Positions 1-6,798 of a stretch of DNA of 6,798 bases are shown in pieces. Source of the DNA: Ruminococcus sp. AM22-13 (GTDB lineage Bacteria > Bacillota > Clostridia > Lachnospirales > Lachnospiraceae); NCBI RefSeq assembly GCF_003471165.1, contig NZ_QRIL01000053.1:1-6798 (forward strand), read 5' to 3'. Position 1 is the stretch's first letter, and every line of letters starts with the position of its first letter. The notes beneath the pieces are model-generated. The model was not told where the DNA came from. It saw only the letters and a program-made list of their open reading frames with translations, and did no database searches. Made by a program: the position numbers and the translations under genes.

Positions 1-19
1 AGCGTCTGGAAGCACGTGA

Positions 20-464
<445 letters not shown>

Positions 465-502
465 CGAAAAATAATAATTAGGAAAGAAAAAACACCAAAT
501 CA

Positions 503-509
503 GTCGACA
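503..509 (-). promoter_or_regulatory. possible Spo0A box upstream of spo0A promoter
   Basis: On the minus strand these bases read TGTCGAC, six of seven matches to the Spo0A box TGTCGAA. A second six-of-seven match, TGTAGAA, lies on the plus strand at 596-602, downstream of the promoter. Spo0A autoregulates its own gene in Bacillus, so the placement fits. A single six-of-seven match is expected by chance with appreciable frequency in a spacer of this size, so confidence is low. Confidence 0.25.
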
Positions 510-537
510 GAAAATAGGACAAAATACTCTGCGTAGC

Positions 538-567
538 TTGATTTTTCCATTCTCATTCCTCTATAAT
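538..567 (+). promoter_or_regulatory. sigma-A type promoter of spo0A
   Basis: The -35 element TTGATT (538-543) and a perfect -10 element TATAAT (562-567) are separated by 18 bases. They lie about 57 bases ahead of the spo0A start codon and point toward it. I see no convincing sigma-H promoter (AGGA with a suitably spaced GAAT) in this spacer. Confidence 0.65.
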
Positions 568-607
568 ATGAGATGTGTTGAGAAAAAACTTTATTTGTAG
601 AAGAATC

Positions 608-616
608 AGGGAGGAG
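608..616 (+). promoter_or_regulatory. ribosome binding site of spo0A
   Basis: AGGGAGGAG ends eight bases before the ATG at 625 and fixes that codon as the start. Confidence 0.8.
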
Positions 617-624
617 ATAGCCTC

Positions 625-1431
625 ATGGAAAAATTAAATGTGGCAGTTGCAGATGATAATGAGAGAATGGTGGAAGTACTTGGCCAGATCATAGAAGAAG
701 ATAAAGACCTGGAATTGGTAGGAAAGGCTCATAATGGAGAGGAAATCTGCAATATTATACGTGAAAAAGAACCTGACGTTGTTGTTTTGGACATCATTAT
801 GCCGAAAATGGATGGTCTGGCTGTTATGGAAAAGTTTGCTCATGACAAAAGCCTCAAAAAAGCGCCGGTATTTATTGTAGTTTCTGCTGTTGGCCAGGAA
901 CGCATTACAGAAGATGCGTTCAGCCTTGGGGCAGACTACTATATTTTGAAGCCTTTTGACAATAAAATGCTTCTGAACCGTATTAAACATGCGCGCAGAG
1001 CAGGCGAGAGAAGAATGAGAGAAATCAGCCGCCAGACGGAGAGAACAGAAGAAAAACAGGTACCGGTAAGAAATCTTGAGACAGATGTGACCAATATCAT
1101 TCACGAGATTGGAGTGCCGGCACACATAAAAGGCTACCAGTATCTGCGCGATGCGATCATTTTGTCAGTGAACGACATGGAAATGCTGAATTCTATCACG
1201 AAAATACTCTATCCTACGATTGCGAAACGACATCAGACAACAGCCAGCAGAGTAGAACGGGCTATCAGACATGCGATAGAAGTTGCATGGAGCAGAGGCA
1301 AAATGGATACGATAGATGAATTATTTGGATATACAGTAAGTACCGGAAAAGGAAAACCTACAAATTCAGAATTTATTGCCTTGATTGCAGATAAAATCAG
1401 ACTGGAATATAAAAATCGCTCTTTTCAATAG
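625..1431 (+). CDS. spo0A: Sporulation master response regulator Spo0A
   Basis: Spo0A is the DNA-binding response regulator that commits Clostridia and Bacilli to endospore formation once phosphorylated. The 268-residue product has the family's usual length. A receiver domain spans roughly residues 3-122: acidic pair D10-D11, phosphoacceptor D56 in [13 protein letters not shown]87 as the conserved hydroxyl residue and K109 in the LKPF motif. A charged linker (about 124-150) leads to the C-terminal effector domain (about 152-265), with the diagnostic HIKGYQYLR segment at 167-175 and a recognition-helix region [18 protein letters not shown] at 205-222. All key residues are present, so the protein should be functional. 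The start is fixed by a strong ribosome binding site. It has its own upstream promoter. glgA follows after 53 bases with no hairpin between them, so some co-transcription is possible. spoIVB, often found next to spo0A, is not seen; the HD-GYP remnant lies upstream instead. Confidence 0.97.
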   Translation: MEKLNVAVADDNERMVEVLGQIIEEDKDLELVGKAHNGEEICNIIREKEPDVVVLDIIMPKMDGLAVMEKFAHDKSLKKAPVFIVVSAVGQERITEDAFSLGADYYILKPFDNKMLLNRIKHARRAGERRMREISRQTERTEEKQVPVRNLETDVTNIIHEIGVPAHIKGYQYLRDAIILSVNDMEMLNSITKILYPTIAKRHQTTASRVERAIRHAIEVAWSRGKMDTIDELFGYTVSTGKGKPTNSEFIALIADKIRLEYKNRSFQ

Positions 1432-1450
1432 ACATATTTTGGAGTATAAT
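1422..1450 (+). promoter_or_regulatory. possible promoter of glgA
   Basis: TTTTCA (1422-1427) and a perfect TATAAT (1445-1450) are 17 bases apart, just ahead of glgA. The -35 element matches only four of six consensus bases and lies inside the last codons of spo0A. An overlapping alternative is TAGACA (1429-1434) with TATACA (1451-1456). Confidence 0.45.
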
Positions 1451-1468
1451 TATACAATAAAGGCTACC

Positions 1469-1475
1469 AAGGAGG
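1469..1475 (+). promoter_or_regulatory. ribosome binding site of glgA
   Basis: AAGGAGG, near-perfect complementarity to the 16S rRNA 3' end, precedes the ATG at 1485 by nine bases. Confidence 0.85.
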
Positions 1476-1484
1476 GTTTTTCGC

Positions 1485-2939
1485 ATGAAAAATATTTTAT
1501 TTGCAACATCTGAAGCAGTTCCGTTTATCAAGACAGGAGGTCTGGCAGATGTAGCGGGCTCTTTGCCGAAATATTTTGATAAAAGATATTTTGATATTCG
1601 TGTGATTTTACCGAAATATGCCTGTATGAAACAGGAATGGAAAGATAAAATGGACTATATCACACATTTCTACATGGATCTTGGATACAAGAACTGCTAT
1701 GTGGGAATCATGCATATGGAGTATGAAGGAATTCAGTTCTACTTTATTGATAATGAATATTACTTCAGCGGACCGAAACCATACGATGGAGGAACTTGGG
1801 ATCTGGAGAAATTTGCATTCTTCTCAAAAGCAGTATTGTCCGTTCTCCCGGTTATCGGGTTCAGACCGGATATCATTCACTGCCATGACTGGCAGACAGG
1901 ACTTGTACCTGTATATCTGCATGACAGTTTCCAGCAGAATGAATTTTTCTGGAATATAAAGACAATCATGACGATCCATAACCTTAAATTCCAGGGTGTA
2001 TGGGATGTTAAGACAATTCAGAATATTACAGGACTTTCAGATTACTATTTCACAGCAGATAAACTTGAGGCATATAAAGATGCCAACTATCTGAAAGGTG
2101 GTATCGTATTTGCTGATGCAGTCACCACTGTAAGTAATACATATGCAGAAGAGATTAAAACACCATTTTATGGTGAAAAACTGGATGGTCTTATGTGCGC
2201 AAGGGCTAACAGCCTGAGAGGAATCGTAAATGGTATTGATTATAACGTATTCAACCCTGAGACAGATCCATATATCACAAAGACATATAACGCAACTACA
2301 TTCAGAAAAGAAAAGGTAAAAAATAAAATTCAGCTTCAGAAAGACCTTGGACTTCAGGAAGATCCAAAGGCCATGATGATTGGTATTGTATCCCGTCTGA
2401 CAGATCAGAAAGGTTTTGATCTGATTGCATATGTTATGGATGAACTTTGTCAGGATGCAATCCAGCTTGTAGTTCTTGGAACCGGTGATGAACGTTATGA
2501 AAATATGTTCCGTCATTTTGACTGGAAATATCATGGAAAGGTATCTGCACAGATTTATTATGATGAAACAATGTCTCATCGTATTTATGCAGCTGCTGAT
2601 GCATTCCTGATGCCGTCCTTATTCGAACCATGCGGACTCAGCCAGCTTATGAGTCTTCGTTATGGAACGCTTCCAATTGTCAGAGAGACAGGTGGACTTA
2701 AGGATACAGTTGAACCTTATAACGAATATGAAGGAACAGGAACAGGATTTTCTTTCAGAAATTACAATGCACATGAAATGCTTGCAACTGTACGTAATGC
2801 AGAGAAAATTTTCTACGACAAGAAACGTGAGTGGAATAAAATGGTTGACCGCGCTATGGCAGCTGACTTCTCATGGGGCAACTCCGCACGCCAGTATGAA
2901 GAAATGTACAATTGGCTGATCGGCGATAAACCGGAATAA
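1485..2939 (+). CDS. glgA: Glycogen (starch) synthase, ADP-glucose type, GT5 family
   Basis: GlgA transfers glucose from ADP-glucose to the non-reducing end of a growing alpha-1,4-glucan in the cytoplasm. The 484-residue product has the family's usual length and the two Rossmann-like halves of a GT-B enzyme. The N-terminal half opens with the nucleotide-sugar loop KTGGLADV at residues 16-23. The C-terminal half carries SRLTDQKGFD, with R304 and K309 matching the substrate-binding Arg and Lys of E. coli GlgA by motif, then the catalytic-loop motif FEPCGL with E381, followed by RETGGLKDTV. The start is supported by AAGGAGG. The usual partners glgB, glgC and glgD are not in the window, so this is an orphan copy by position. 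It lies directly behind spo0A and ends at the hairpin at 3031-3069. In clostridia glycogen-like granulose often builds up before sporulation under Spo0A control; linking that to this gene order is inference. Confidence 0.96.
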   Translation: MKNILFATSEAVPFIKTGGLADVAGSLPKYFDKRYFDIRVILPKYACMKQEWKDKMDYITHFYMDLGYKNCYVGIMHMEYEGIQFYFIDNEYYFSGPKPYDGGTWDLEKFAFFSKAVLSVLPVIGFRPDIIHCHDWQTGLVPVYLHDSFQQNEFFWNIKTIMTIHNLKFQGVWDVKTIQNITGLSDYYFTADKLEAYKDANYLKGGIVFADAVTTVSNTYAEEIKTPFYGEKLDGLMCARANSLRGIVNGIDYNVFNPETDPYITKTYNATTFRKEKVKNKIQLQKDLGLQEDPKAMMIGIVSRLTDQKGFDLIAYVMDELCQDAIQLVVLGTGDERYENMFRHFDWKYHGKVSAQIYYDETMSHRIYAAADAFLMPSLFEPCGLSQLMSLRYGTLPIVRETGGLKDTVEPYNEYEGTGTGFSFRNYNAHEMLATVRNAEKIFYDKKREWNKMVDRAMAADFSWGNSARQYEEMYNWLIGDKPE

Positions 2940-3030
2940 AAAATTCATTTTGTATTATTTTGCTGAAAGTGAATGATACACTATAGTTTATAAGAGAATC
3001 AGGCAGAAAATATGCATATTAATAACACAA

Positions 3031-3069
3031 AAGAGCAGAGGATGCAAAAGAAGCGCATTCTCTGCTTTT
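3031..3069 (+). terminator. rho-independent terminator after glgA
   Basis: AGCAGAGGATGC (3034-3045) pairs with GCATTCTCTGCT (3055-3066): twelve base pairs including one G-U, with a nine-base loop. The stem can extend by a G-U and two A-U pairs on the outer side. A short T run (3066-3069) follows. A-rich flanking bases upstream mean it could also act on transcription from the opposite strand. Confidence 0.75.
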
Positions 3070-3085
3070 GCTGTCTTTGATTTTG

Positions 3086-3127
3086 AGTAACTATAAAAAA
3101 GTTACTGTTCACTCCGTTCTCAGTAAC
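3086..3127. repeat. three-arm inverted repeat with alternative pairings
   Basis: Three related arms lie in series: AGTAACT (3086-3092), AGTTACTG (3100-3107) and CAGTAAC (3121-3127). The middle arm can pair with the first (seven base pairs, seven-base loop) or with the third (seven base pairs, 13-base loop), but not with both. The segment 3101-3127 is a 27-base imperfect palindrome about a three-base centre. The first and third arms are also each followed by an ATAAAAAA run, making a direct repeat. It may be a dispersed palindromic element or a local duplication. Confidence 0.6.
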
Positions 3128-3141
3128 CATAAAAAAATTAA

Positions 3142-3160
3142 TTGTTTTCAGAGAAAACAA
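3142..3160. repeat. A-rich hairpin upstream of the recA promoter
   Basis: TTGTTTTC (3142-3149) and GAAAACAA (3153-3160) form a perfect eight-base-pair stem with the three-base loop AGA. It ends six bases before the recA -35 element. Its A and T tracts sit where an UP element would contact RNA polymerase alpha subunits. On the minus strand it is followed by a T-rich run, so it might weakly terminate opposing transcripts. Confidence 0.5.
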
Positions 3161-3166
3161 AAAAGC

Positions 3167-3198
3167 TTGACATCCGCTTTAAAGTATAATACTATAAT
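3167..3198 (+). promoter_or_regulatory. recA promoter
   Basis: The -35 element is a perfect TTGACA (3167-3172). Three -10 candidates overlap downstream: TATAAT at 3185-3190 (12-base spacer), TACTAT at 3190-3195 (17-base spacer) and TATAAT at 3193-3198 (20-base spacer). Only TACTAT has normal spacing and is the preferred choice; it keeps the key second A and final T. Initiation would then fall near 3202-3203, just ahead of the LexA box. Confidence 0.75.
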
Positions 3199-3208
3199 GA
3201 ATAGAAAA

Positions 3209-3222
3209 CGAACATAAGTTCT
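3209..3222 (+). promoter_or_regulatory. LexA operator (SOS box) of recA
   Basis: CGAACATAAGTTCT matches the Gram-positive SOS box CGAACATATGTTCG at 12 of 14 positions, including both core half-sites GAAC and GTTC with four-base spacing. It begins about seven bases after the predicted transcription start, where bound LexA would block initiation or early elongation. It should place recA, and recX behind it, under DNA-damage control. Confidence 0.88.
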
Positions 3223-3232
3223 GAATGCGTAT

Positions 3233-3238
3233 AAGGAG
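3233..3238 (+). promoter_or_regulatory. ribosome binding site of recA
   Basis: AAGGAG ends nine bases before the ATG at 3248 and supports that start. Confidence 0.8.
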
Positions 3239-3247
3239 ATTATATAA

Positions 3248-4309
3248 ATGATAAGTGAAGAAAAACAGAAAGCGCTGGAAGCAGCACTTGGACATATTGA
3301 GAAACAGTACGGGAAAGGCTCTGTAATGAAACTTGGAGAATCAGGAGCCAATATGCAGGTAGAGACAGTTCCTACCGGTTCATTAAGCCTTGATATCGCC
3401 CTTGGAGTAGGCGGCGTACCTAAGGGACGTATCATCGAGATCTACGGACCGGAATCCAGTGGTAAGACAACAGTTGCGCTCCACATGGTAGCTGAAGTGC
3501 AGAAGAGGGGCGGAATTGCCGGCTTTATTGATGCGGAGCATGCATTAGACCCGGTATATGCCAAGAATATCGGCGTAGATATTGATAATTTATACATATC
3601 ACAGCCAGATAACGGAGAACAGGCGCTTGAAATCACAGAAACTATGGTACGTTCCGGTGCTGTGGACATTGTAATCGTTGACTCTGTAGCAGCGCTTGTA
3701 CCGAAAGCAGAGATTGATGGAGATATGGGTGACAGCCATGTTGGCCTTCAGGCAAGACTGATGTCACAGGCTCTCCGTAAACTTACAGCAGTTATCAGCA
3801 AATCCAACTGCGTTGTTATCTTTATCAATCAGCTTCGTGAGAAAGTCGGTGTAATGTTTGGTAATCCGGAGACAACAACAGGTGGACGTGCCCTGAAATT
3901 CTATTCTTCCATTCGTCTGGATGTCCGCAGAGTTGAGACACTGAAGCAGGGTGGCGAGATGGTAGGTAACCATACCAGAATCAAAGTTGTGAAGAATAAA
4001 GTAGCTCCGCCATTTAAACAGGCAGAGTTTGATATCATGTTCGGAACTGGTATTTCCAAAGAGGGAGATATTCTTGATTTGGCAGCTGACTGCGGTATCG
4101 TAAATAAGAGTGGTGCATGGTATGCATACAATGGAGATAAAATCGGACAAGGTCGTGAGAATGCGAAGCTTTTCCTCAAAGAGCACACTGACATCTGTGA
4201 TGAGATTGAGAAGAAAGTAAGAATCCAATATCATCTTTTGCCGGATGAAGAAGGCGATACACAAGAGACTGCGGCAACAGATTCCGTACAGGATGATTCT
4301 GAGGAATAA
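3248..4309 (+). CDS. recA: Recombinase RecA
   Basis: RecA forms ATP-dependent filaments on single-stranded DNA, drives homologous strand exchange, and as an activated filament promotes LexA self-cleavage. The product is 353 residues, normal for the family. Visible motifs are Walker A GPESSGKT (67-74, with K73), catalytic E97 in DAEHALDP, Walker B IVIVD ending at D145, DNA-binding loop 1 around 157-165, loop 2 around 195-212 containing GNPETTTGG, and the signature [10 protein letters not shown] at 215-224. The last 20 or so residues are strongly acidic, as in other RecA proteins, where the tail restrains activity. The start is fixed by AAGGAG. A LexA box in the leader indicates SOS induction. 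recX follows after only two bases, so the pair is almost certainly one transcription unit. I see no inteins, frameshifts or missing residues. Confidence 0.99.
   Translation: MISEEKQKALEAALGHIEKQYGKGSVMKLGESGANMQVETVPTGSLSLDIALGVGGVPKGRIIEIYGPESSGKTTVALHMVAEVQKRGGIAGFIDAEHALDPVYAKNIGVDIDNLYISQPDNGEQALEITETMVRSGAVDIVIVDSVAALVPKAEIDGDMGDSHVGLQARLMSQALRKLTAVISKSNCVVIFINQLREKVGVMFGNPETTTGGRALKFYSSIRLDVRRVETLKQGGEMVGNHTRIKVVKNKVAPPFKQAEFDIMFGTGISKEGDILDLAADCGIVNKSGAWYAYNGDKIGQGRENAKLFLKEHTDICDEIEKKVRIQYHLLPDEEGDTQETAATDSVQDDSEE
4301..4305 (+). promoter_or_regulatory. ribosome binding site of recX within recA
   Basis: GAGGA lies inside the last codons of recA, six bases before the recX ATG at 4312. 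This layout implies that translation of recX is coupled to translation of recA. Confidence 0.6.
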
Positions 4310-4311
4310 TT

Positions 4312-4884
4312 ATGGGAAATGCATTCGGAGATCTGAAAGAATTTCTTGAAAATGCGGAGAGGCTGAAGAGAAGGTCTGCAACGAAGCAACAGAAAAATTT
4401 AACAGAAGAACCCGAGGAATACAGAGACGCAAGGCGTAAAGCCATGCGTCTCTTAGAACATATGGACCGCACTGAACGGGGGCTGAGAGAGAAACTGCGC
4501 CAGACAGGATTTAGTCCGAGGGCAGTAGATTATGCGCTGGCATATGTAGAATCCTATGGATACATAGATGATGAACGATATGCCAGAACTTATATTGCAT
4601 ACAGAATGGATACAAAGAGCCGCCAGAAGATTATACAGGAACTTATCAGCAAGGGAATAGACAAGGAAACAGCAGAGTCTGCATGGGAAGAAGAGGCTGC
4701 GCTGAATATGCCTGATGAGAGGAAAATCCTGTATCGGACTGTGGAGAAGAAATACTCTCCCGATACCGAACTGGATGAAAAAGAAATGCGCCGATTGCAG
4801 GGGTATCTGCTAAGAAGGGGATTTAGCTATTCAGATATAAAAAGTGTGCTTGAAGATATGAATATCCGGACGACTGCCTGGTAA
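4312..4884 (+). CDS. recX: Regulatory protein RecX
   Basis: RecX binds RecA filaments and limits or modulates their activity. The 190-residue product shows the family's series of three-helix repeats: about 40-80 (ARRKAMRLLEHMDRTERGL onward), 84-130 and 135-190. The most diagnostic segment is YGYIDDERYA at 82-91, the conserved core of the second repeat, followed by YRMDTKSRQKIIQEL. Residues 1-38 form a charged extension ahead of the first repeat. An internal Met at 45 would cut into the repeat, so the upstream ATG is preferred, and it also has the GAGGA site six bases upstream. The gene starts two bases after the recA stop codon and should be induced with recA by DNA damage. No terminator hairpin with a T run follows, so transcription may continue into rny. 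Confidence 0.9.
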   Translation: MGNAFGDLKEFLENAERLKRRSATKQQKNLTEEPEEYRDARRKAMRLLEHMDRTERGLREKLRQTGFSPRAVDYALAYVESYGYIDDERYARTYIAYRMDTKSRQKIIQELISKGIDKETAESAWEEEAALNMPDERKILYRTVEKKYSPDTELDEKEMRRLQGYLLRRGFSYSDIKSVLEDMNIRTTAW

Positions 4885-4892
4885 CGAAATCG

Positions 4893-4918
4893 TTCGCTGC
4901 AAACGTGTTGAACAGCAA
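4893..4918. repeat. imperfect inverted repeat in recX-rny spacer
   Basis: TTCGCTG (4893-4899) can pair with CAGCAA (4913-4918) in six base pairs with one bulged C and a 13-base loop. The arms resemble TTACTG and CAGTAA of the 3101-3127 palindrome with A-T exchanged for G-C on both sides. There is no T run, so it is not a convincing terminator. Confidence 0.35.
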
Positions 4919-4958
4919 GCAAAATCGGAAAAATATTCAAACAATTACCTAGAAAAAC

Positions 4959-4987
4959 TTGACATAAGTATGAAAAAAAGATAAACT
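4959..4987 (+). promoter_or_regulatory. promoter of rny
   Basis: A perfect -35 element TTGACA (4959-4964) is followed after 17 bases by TAAACT (4982-4987), four of six matches to the -10 consensus including the key second A and final T. It would give a leader of roughly 40 bases before the GTG at 5035 and make rny at least partly independent of the SOS-controlled recA-recX transcript. Confidence 0.65.
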
Positions 4988-5020
4988 TGTATTGTTGTAT
5001 TTGTACAATGAAAACTAAAT

Positions 5021-5034
5021 AAGGAGGTGCTCCT
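5021..5034 (+). promoter_or_regulatory. ribosome binding site of rny, self-complementary
   Basis: AAGGAGGTG (5021-5029) is a near-perfect ribosome binding site and decides the GTG start at 5035. The bases AGGAG (5022-5026) are exactly complementary to CTCCT (5030-5034) across a three-base loop, so the mRNA can fold into a small hairpin that hides the site and abuts the start codon. Confidence 0.75.
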
Positions 5035-6594
5035 GTGACAACAACAATTATTGTTGCAATTGTCGCTGTGGTAGTCGCGCTACTTATTGCGGTTCCTGTT
5101 ACTTGCAAAGTCGCTGTAAACAACAAAATCCAGAAGGATGCAGAAGTCGTTGGAACAGCCGAAGACAAAGCAAGAAGCATCATAGATGAAGCTCTGAAAA
5201 CAGCCGAGACTAAAAAAAGAGAAGCTTTATTGGAAGTGAAGGAAGAATCTCTCCGTACAAAAAATGAACTGGAGAAAGAAACCAAGGAACGAAGAAACGA
5301 ACTGCAGAAGTATGAAAACCGTGTATTAGCCAAAGAATCCGCGGTTGACAAGAAAGCAGATGCAGTGGAGAAGCGTGAAGCGGAATGCACAGCGAGAGCA
5401 GCTGAGGTGCAGAAAAAAGAAAAACGAGTAGAAGAACTTGAGCAAAAAGGAGTACAGGAACTGGAACGTGTTTCAGGTCTGACCTCCGAACAGGCAAAAG
5501 AAGAATTACTCAGATCCGTTGAAGATGATGTAAAAGTGGATGTAGCCAGACTTTACAGAGAACTGGAGAGCAGAGCAAAAGAAGAAGCTGGTAAGAAGGC
5601 CAAGGAATATGTAGTCAACGCCATTCAGAAATGTGCGGTTGATCATGTAGCTGAGACTACCATTTCAGTCGTTCAGCTTCCAAGCGATGAGATGAAGGGA
5701 AGAATTATCGGTCGTGAAGGGCGTAATATCCGTACCCTTGAGACACTTACAGGTGTAGATCTTATTATTGATGATACACCGGAAGCAGTTGTATTGTCTG
5801 CCTTTGATCCGATTCGTCGTGAGATTGCGCGGGTAGCTCTTGAGAAACTGATCGTAGATGGACGTATCCATCCGGCCAGAATCGAAGAGATGGTTGAGAA
5901 AGCTCAGAAAGAAGTAGAAGCGCAGATTCGTGAAGATGGTGAGAATGCAGCTATGGACGTTGGCGTTCATGGTATTCATCCGGAATTACTGAAACTTCTT
6001 GGACGTATGAAATTCCGTTCAAGCTACGGACAGAATGCTTTGAGACATTCTATCGAAGTAGCTCAGTTATCTGGTATGTTAGCTGGCGAAGTCGGTGTAG
6101 ATGTCCGTATGGCTAAGAGAGCTGGTCTTCTTCATGATATTGGTAAATCAATTGACCATGAAGTTGAAGGATCTCATATTCAGATTGGTGTGGATCTCTG
6201 TAAGAAGTATAAGGAATCACAGATCGTCATTAATACGGTCGCATCCCATCATGGTGATGTAGAACCGGAATCTCTGATCGCATGTATCGTACAGGCAGCA
6301 GATGCTATTTCGGCTGCAAGACCTGGTGCAAGAAGAGAGACGCTGGAGACTTATACAAATCGTCTGAAACAGCTGGAAGATATTACGAATCAGTTTAAGG
6401 GCGTTGATAAATCTTTTGCTATTCAGGCAGGTAGAGAAATTCGTGTAATGGTAGTACCGGAGCATGTAAATGATGCAGATATGGTTCTCCTTGCACGAGA
6501 TATTGCAAAACAGATTGAAGCAGAACTTGAATATCCTGGTCAGATCAAAATCAATGTAATCCGCGAAAGCAGAGCAATTGACTATGCTAAATAA
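5035..6594 (+). CDS. rny: Ribonuclease Y, membrane-anchored endoribonuclease
   Basis: RNase Y (YmdA in Bacillus) is a membrane-bound endonuclease that starts decay and processing of many mRNAs in Gram-positive bacteria. The 519-residue product has the family's full length and domain order. A single membrane helix (about residues 4-22, [18 protein letters not shown]) is followed by a long, highly charged coiled coil (about 30-190). A KH domain (about 205-290) contains [10 protein letters not shown] at 222-231. The HD domain (about 330-430) shows H338, the HD pair H367-D368 in LLHDIGK, HHGD at 405-408 and D423 in AADAIS, consistent with an intact metal site. The start codon is GTG, chosen because AAGGAGG lies seven bases upstream and the membrane helix begins right after it. 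It has its own promoter after recX and a strong terminator behind. The window ends before any ymdB-like gene could be seen. Confidence 0.97.
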   Translation: MTTTIIVAIVAVVVALLIAVPVTCKVAVNNKIQKDAEVVGTAEDKARSIIDEALKTAETKKREALLEVKEESLRTKNELEKETKERRNELQKYENRVLAKESAVDKKADAVEKREAECTARAAEVQKKEKRVEELEQKGVQELERVSGLTSEQAKEELLRSVEDDVKVDVARLYRELESRAKEEAGKKAKEYVVNAIQKCAVDHVAETTISVVQLPSDEMKGRIIGREGRNIRTLETLTGVDLIIDDTPEAVVLSAFDPIRREIARVALEKLIVDGRIHPARIEEMVEKAQKEVEAQIREDGENAAMDVGVHGIHPELLKLLGRMKFRSSYGQNALRHSIEVAQLSGMLAGEVGVDVRMAKRAGLLHDIGKSIDHEVEGSHIQIGVDLCKKYKESQIVINTVASHHGDVEPESLIACIVQAADAISAARPGARRETLETYTNRLKQLEDITNQFKGVDKSFAIQAGREIRVMVVPEHVNDADMVLLARDIAKQIEAELEYPGQIKINVIRESRAIDYAK

Positions 6595-6643
6595 TATTAT
6601 TGGACACGAGAGTGAACAGCAATAAATAGTTCTTTGCAGATAT

Positions 6644-6685
6644 AAACTGTGTAGATTGTATTATTACAGTCTGCACAGTTTTTTT
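6644..6685 (+). terminator. rho-independent terminator after rny
   Basis: The arms 6644-6660 and 6665-6681 form a 17-base-pair stem with two U-G pairs and no mismatch, closed by the four-base loop TTAT. Seven T residues run from 6679 to 6685. This is the strongest terminator in the window. The A residues at the 5' base of the stem are fewer, so it is oriented mainly for the + strand. Confidence 0.93.
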
Positions 6686-6798
6686 GTGCAGCAAGAAATT
6701 CCACAGGAATATTTTAAGAGAAAGATAAGTAAACTGGTACAGGGTGAGAGAACAATGTTGGGAACTTAGCGTCAACTTAAATGAATTATACCTGTATG
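6686..6798. other. downstream spacer, no gene seen
   Basis: After the rny terminator no reading frame with a ribosome binding site is visible. The only structure is a small five-base-pair hairpin, ATTCC (6698-6702) with GGAAT (6706-6710). An ATG at 6781 is cut by the window end and lacks a recognisable ribosome binding site. Confidence 0.5.

Larger units (their letters stand above)
2940..3247 (+). other. glgA-recA spacer, non-coding
   Basis: This 308-base spacer holds no convincing gene. In order it contains an A+T-rich stretch without clear structure (2940-3030), the glgA terminator hairpin, an overlapping set of inverted repeats, an A-rich hairpin, the recA promoter, a LexA box and the recA ribosome binding site. 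Each is listed separately. Confidence 0.8.

Noticed and set aside
634..1125. 163-codon open frame on the minus strand across spo0A
   Set aside because: It lies wholly inside spo0A, has low-complexity Phe/Ser/Cys-rich content typical of an antisense shadow, and no recognisable domain.
2037..2579. 180-codon open frame on the minus strand across glgA
   Set aside because: It overlaps conserved GlgA coding sequence, its product is Ile/Cys/Phe-rich without motifs, and it has no promoter or terminator context of its own.
2960..2987. Possible promoter TTGCTG with TATAGT behind glgA
   Set aside because: The -35 matches only three of six bases and no gene follows before the terminator hairpin.
3012..3080. 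22-codon open frame starting ATG in the glgA-recA spacer
   Set aside because: It overlaps the glgA terminator stem and lacks a ribosome binding site; its codons are simply the hairpin sequence.
4886..4897. LexA-like inverted repeat ahead of rny
   Set aside because: The half-sites CGAA and TTCG are present but the GAAC/GTTC core with four-base spacing is not, so it does not fit the SOS box seen before recA.
4827..5390. 187-codon open frame on the minus strand across the recX-rny junction
   Set aside because: It is antisense to the membrane and coiled-coil segment of RNase Y; its Ser/Thr-rich composition is the mirror of that coding bias.
6587..6775. 62-codon open frame on the minus strand after rny
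   Set aside because: It runs through the rny terminator hairpin and has no family resemblance or clear ribosome binding site.

Overview
This window looks like a core chromosomal segment of an endospore-forming member of the Bacillota, class Clostridia, and most probably a Lachnospiraceae-type organism. The reasons are the Spo0A protein, moderately AT-rich DNA, strong AGGAGG ribosome binding sites, a Gram-positive type LexA operator and the run spo0A, glgA, recA, recX, rny on one strand. The placement below class level is an inference from protein flavour and was not checked by a search.

Layout, all on the + strand. Positions 1-474 hold the decayed C-terminal half of an HD-GYP phosphodiesterase, with no matching HD half in frame and a 7-bp tandem repeat near its end. 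Positions 475-624 are the spo0A promoter region. spo0A (625-1431) is the sporulation master regulator and is followed after 53 bases by glgA (1485-2939), a bacterial glycogen synthase. A 308-base spacer (2940-3247) carries the glgA terminator, overlapping inverted repeats, an A-rich hairpin, the recA promoter and a clear LexA box. recA (3248-4309) and recX (4312-4884) are two bases apart and form an SOS-controlled pair. A 150-base spacer with its own promoter leads to rny (5035-6594), encoding RNase Y, which starts with GTG behind a ribosome binding site that can fold on itself. A strong terminator at 6644-6685 ends rny. From there to 6798 I see no gene.

Functionally the window joins sporulation control and storage polysaccharide synthesis (spo0A, glgA), recombination and its modulator (recA, recX) and global mRNA decay (rny). 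The genes are conventional, full length and intact. I do not see a new multi-gene system. The observations most worth a second look lie in the spacers: a TGAACAGYAA motif recurring in three of them, mutually exclusive hairpins before recA, the self-complementary ribosome binding site of rny, and the odd -10 arrangement of the recA promoter.
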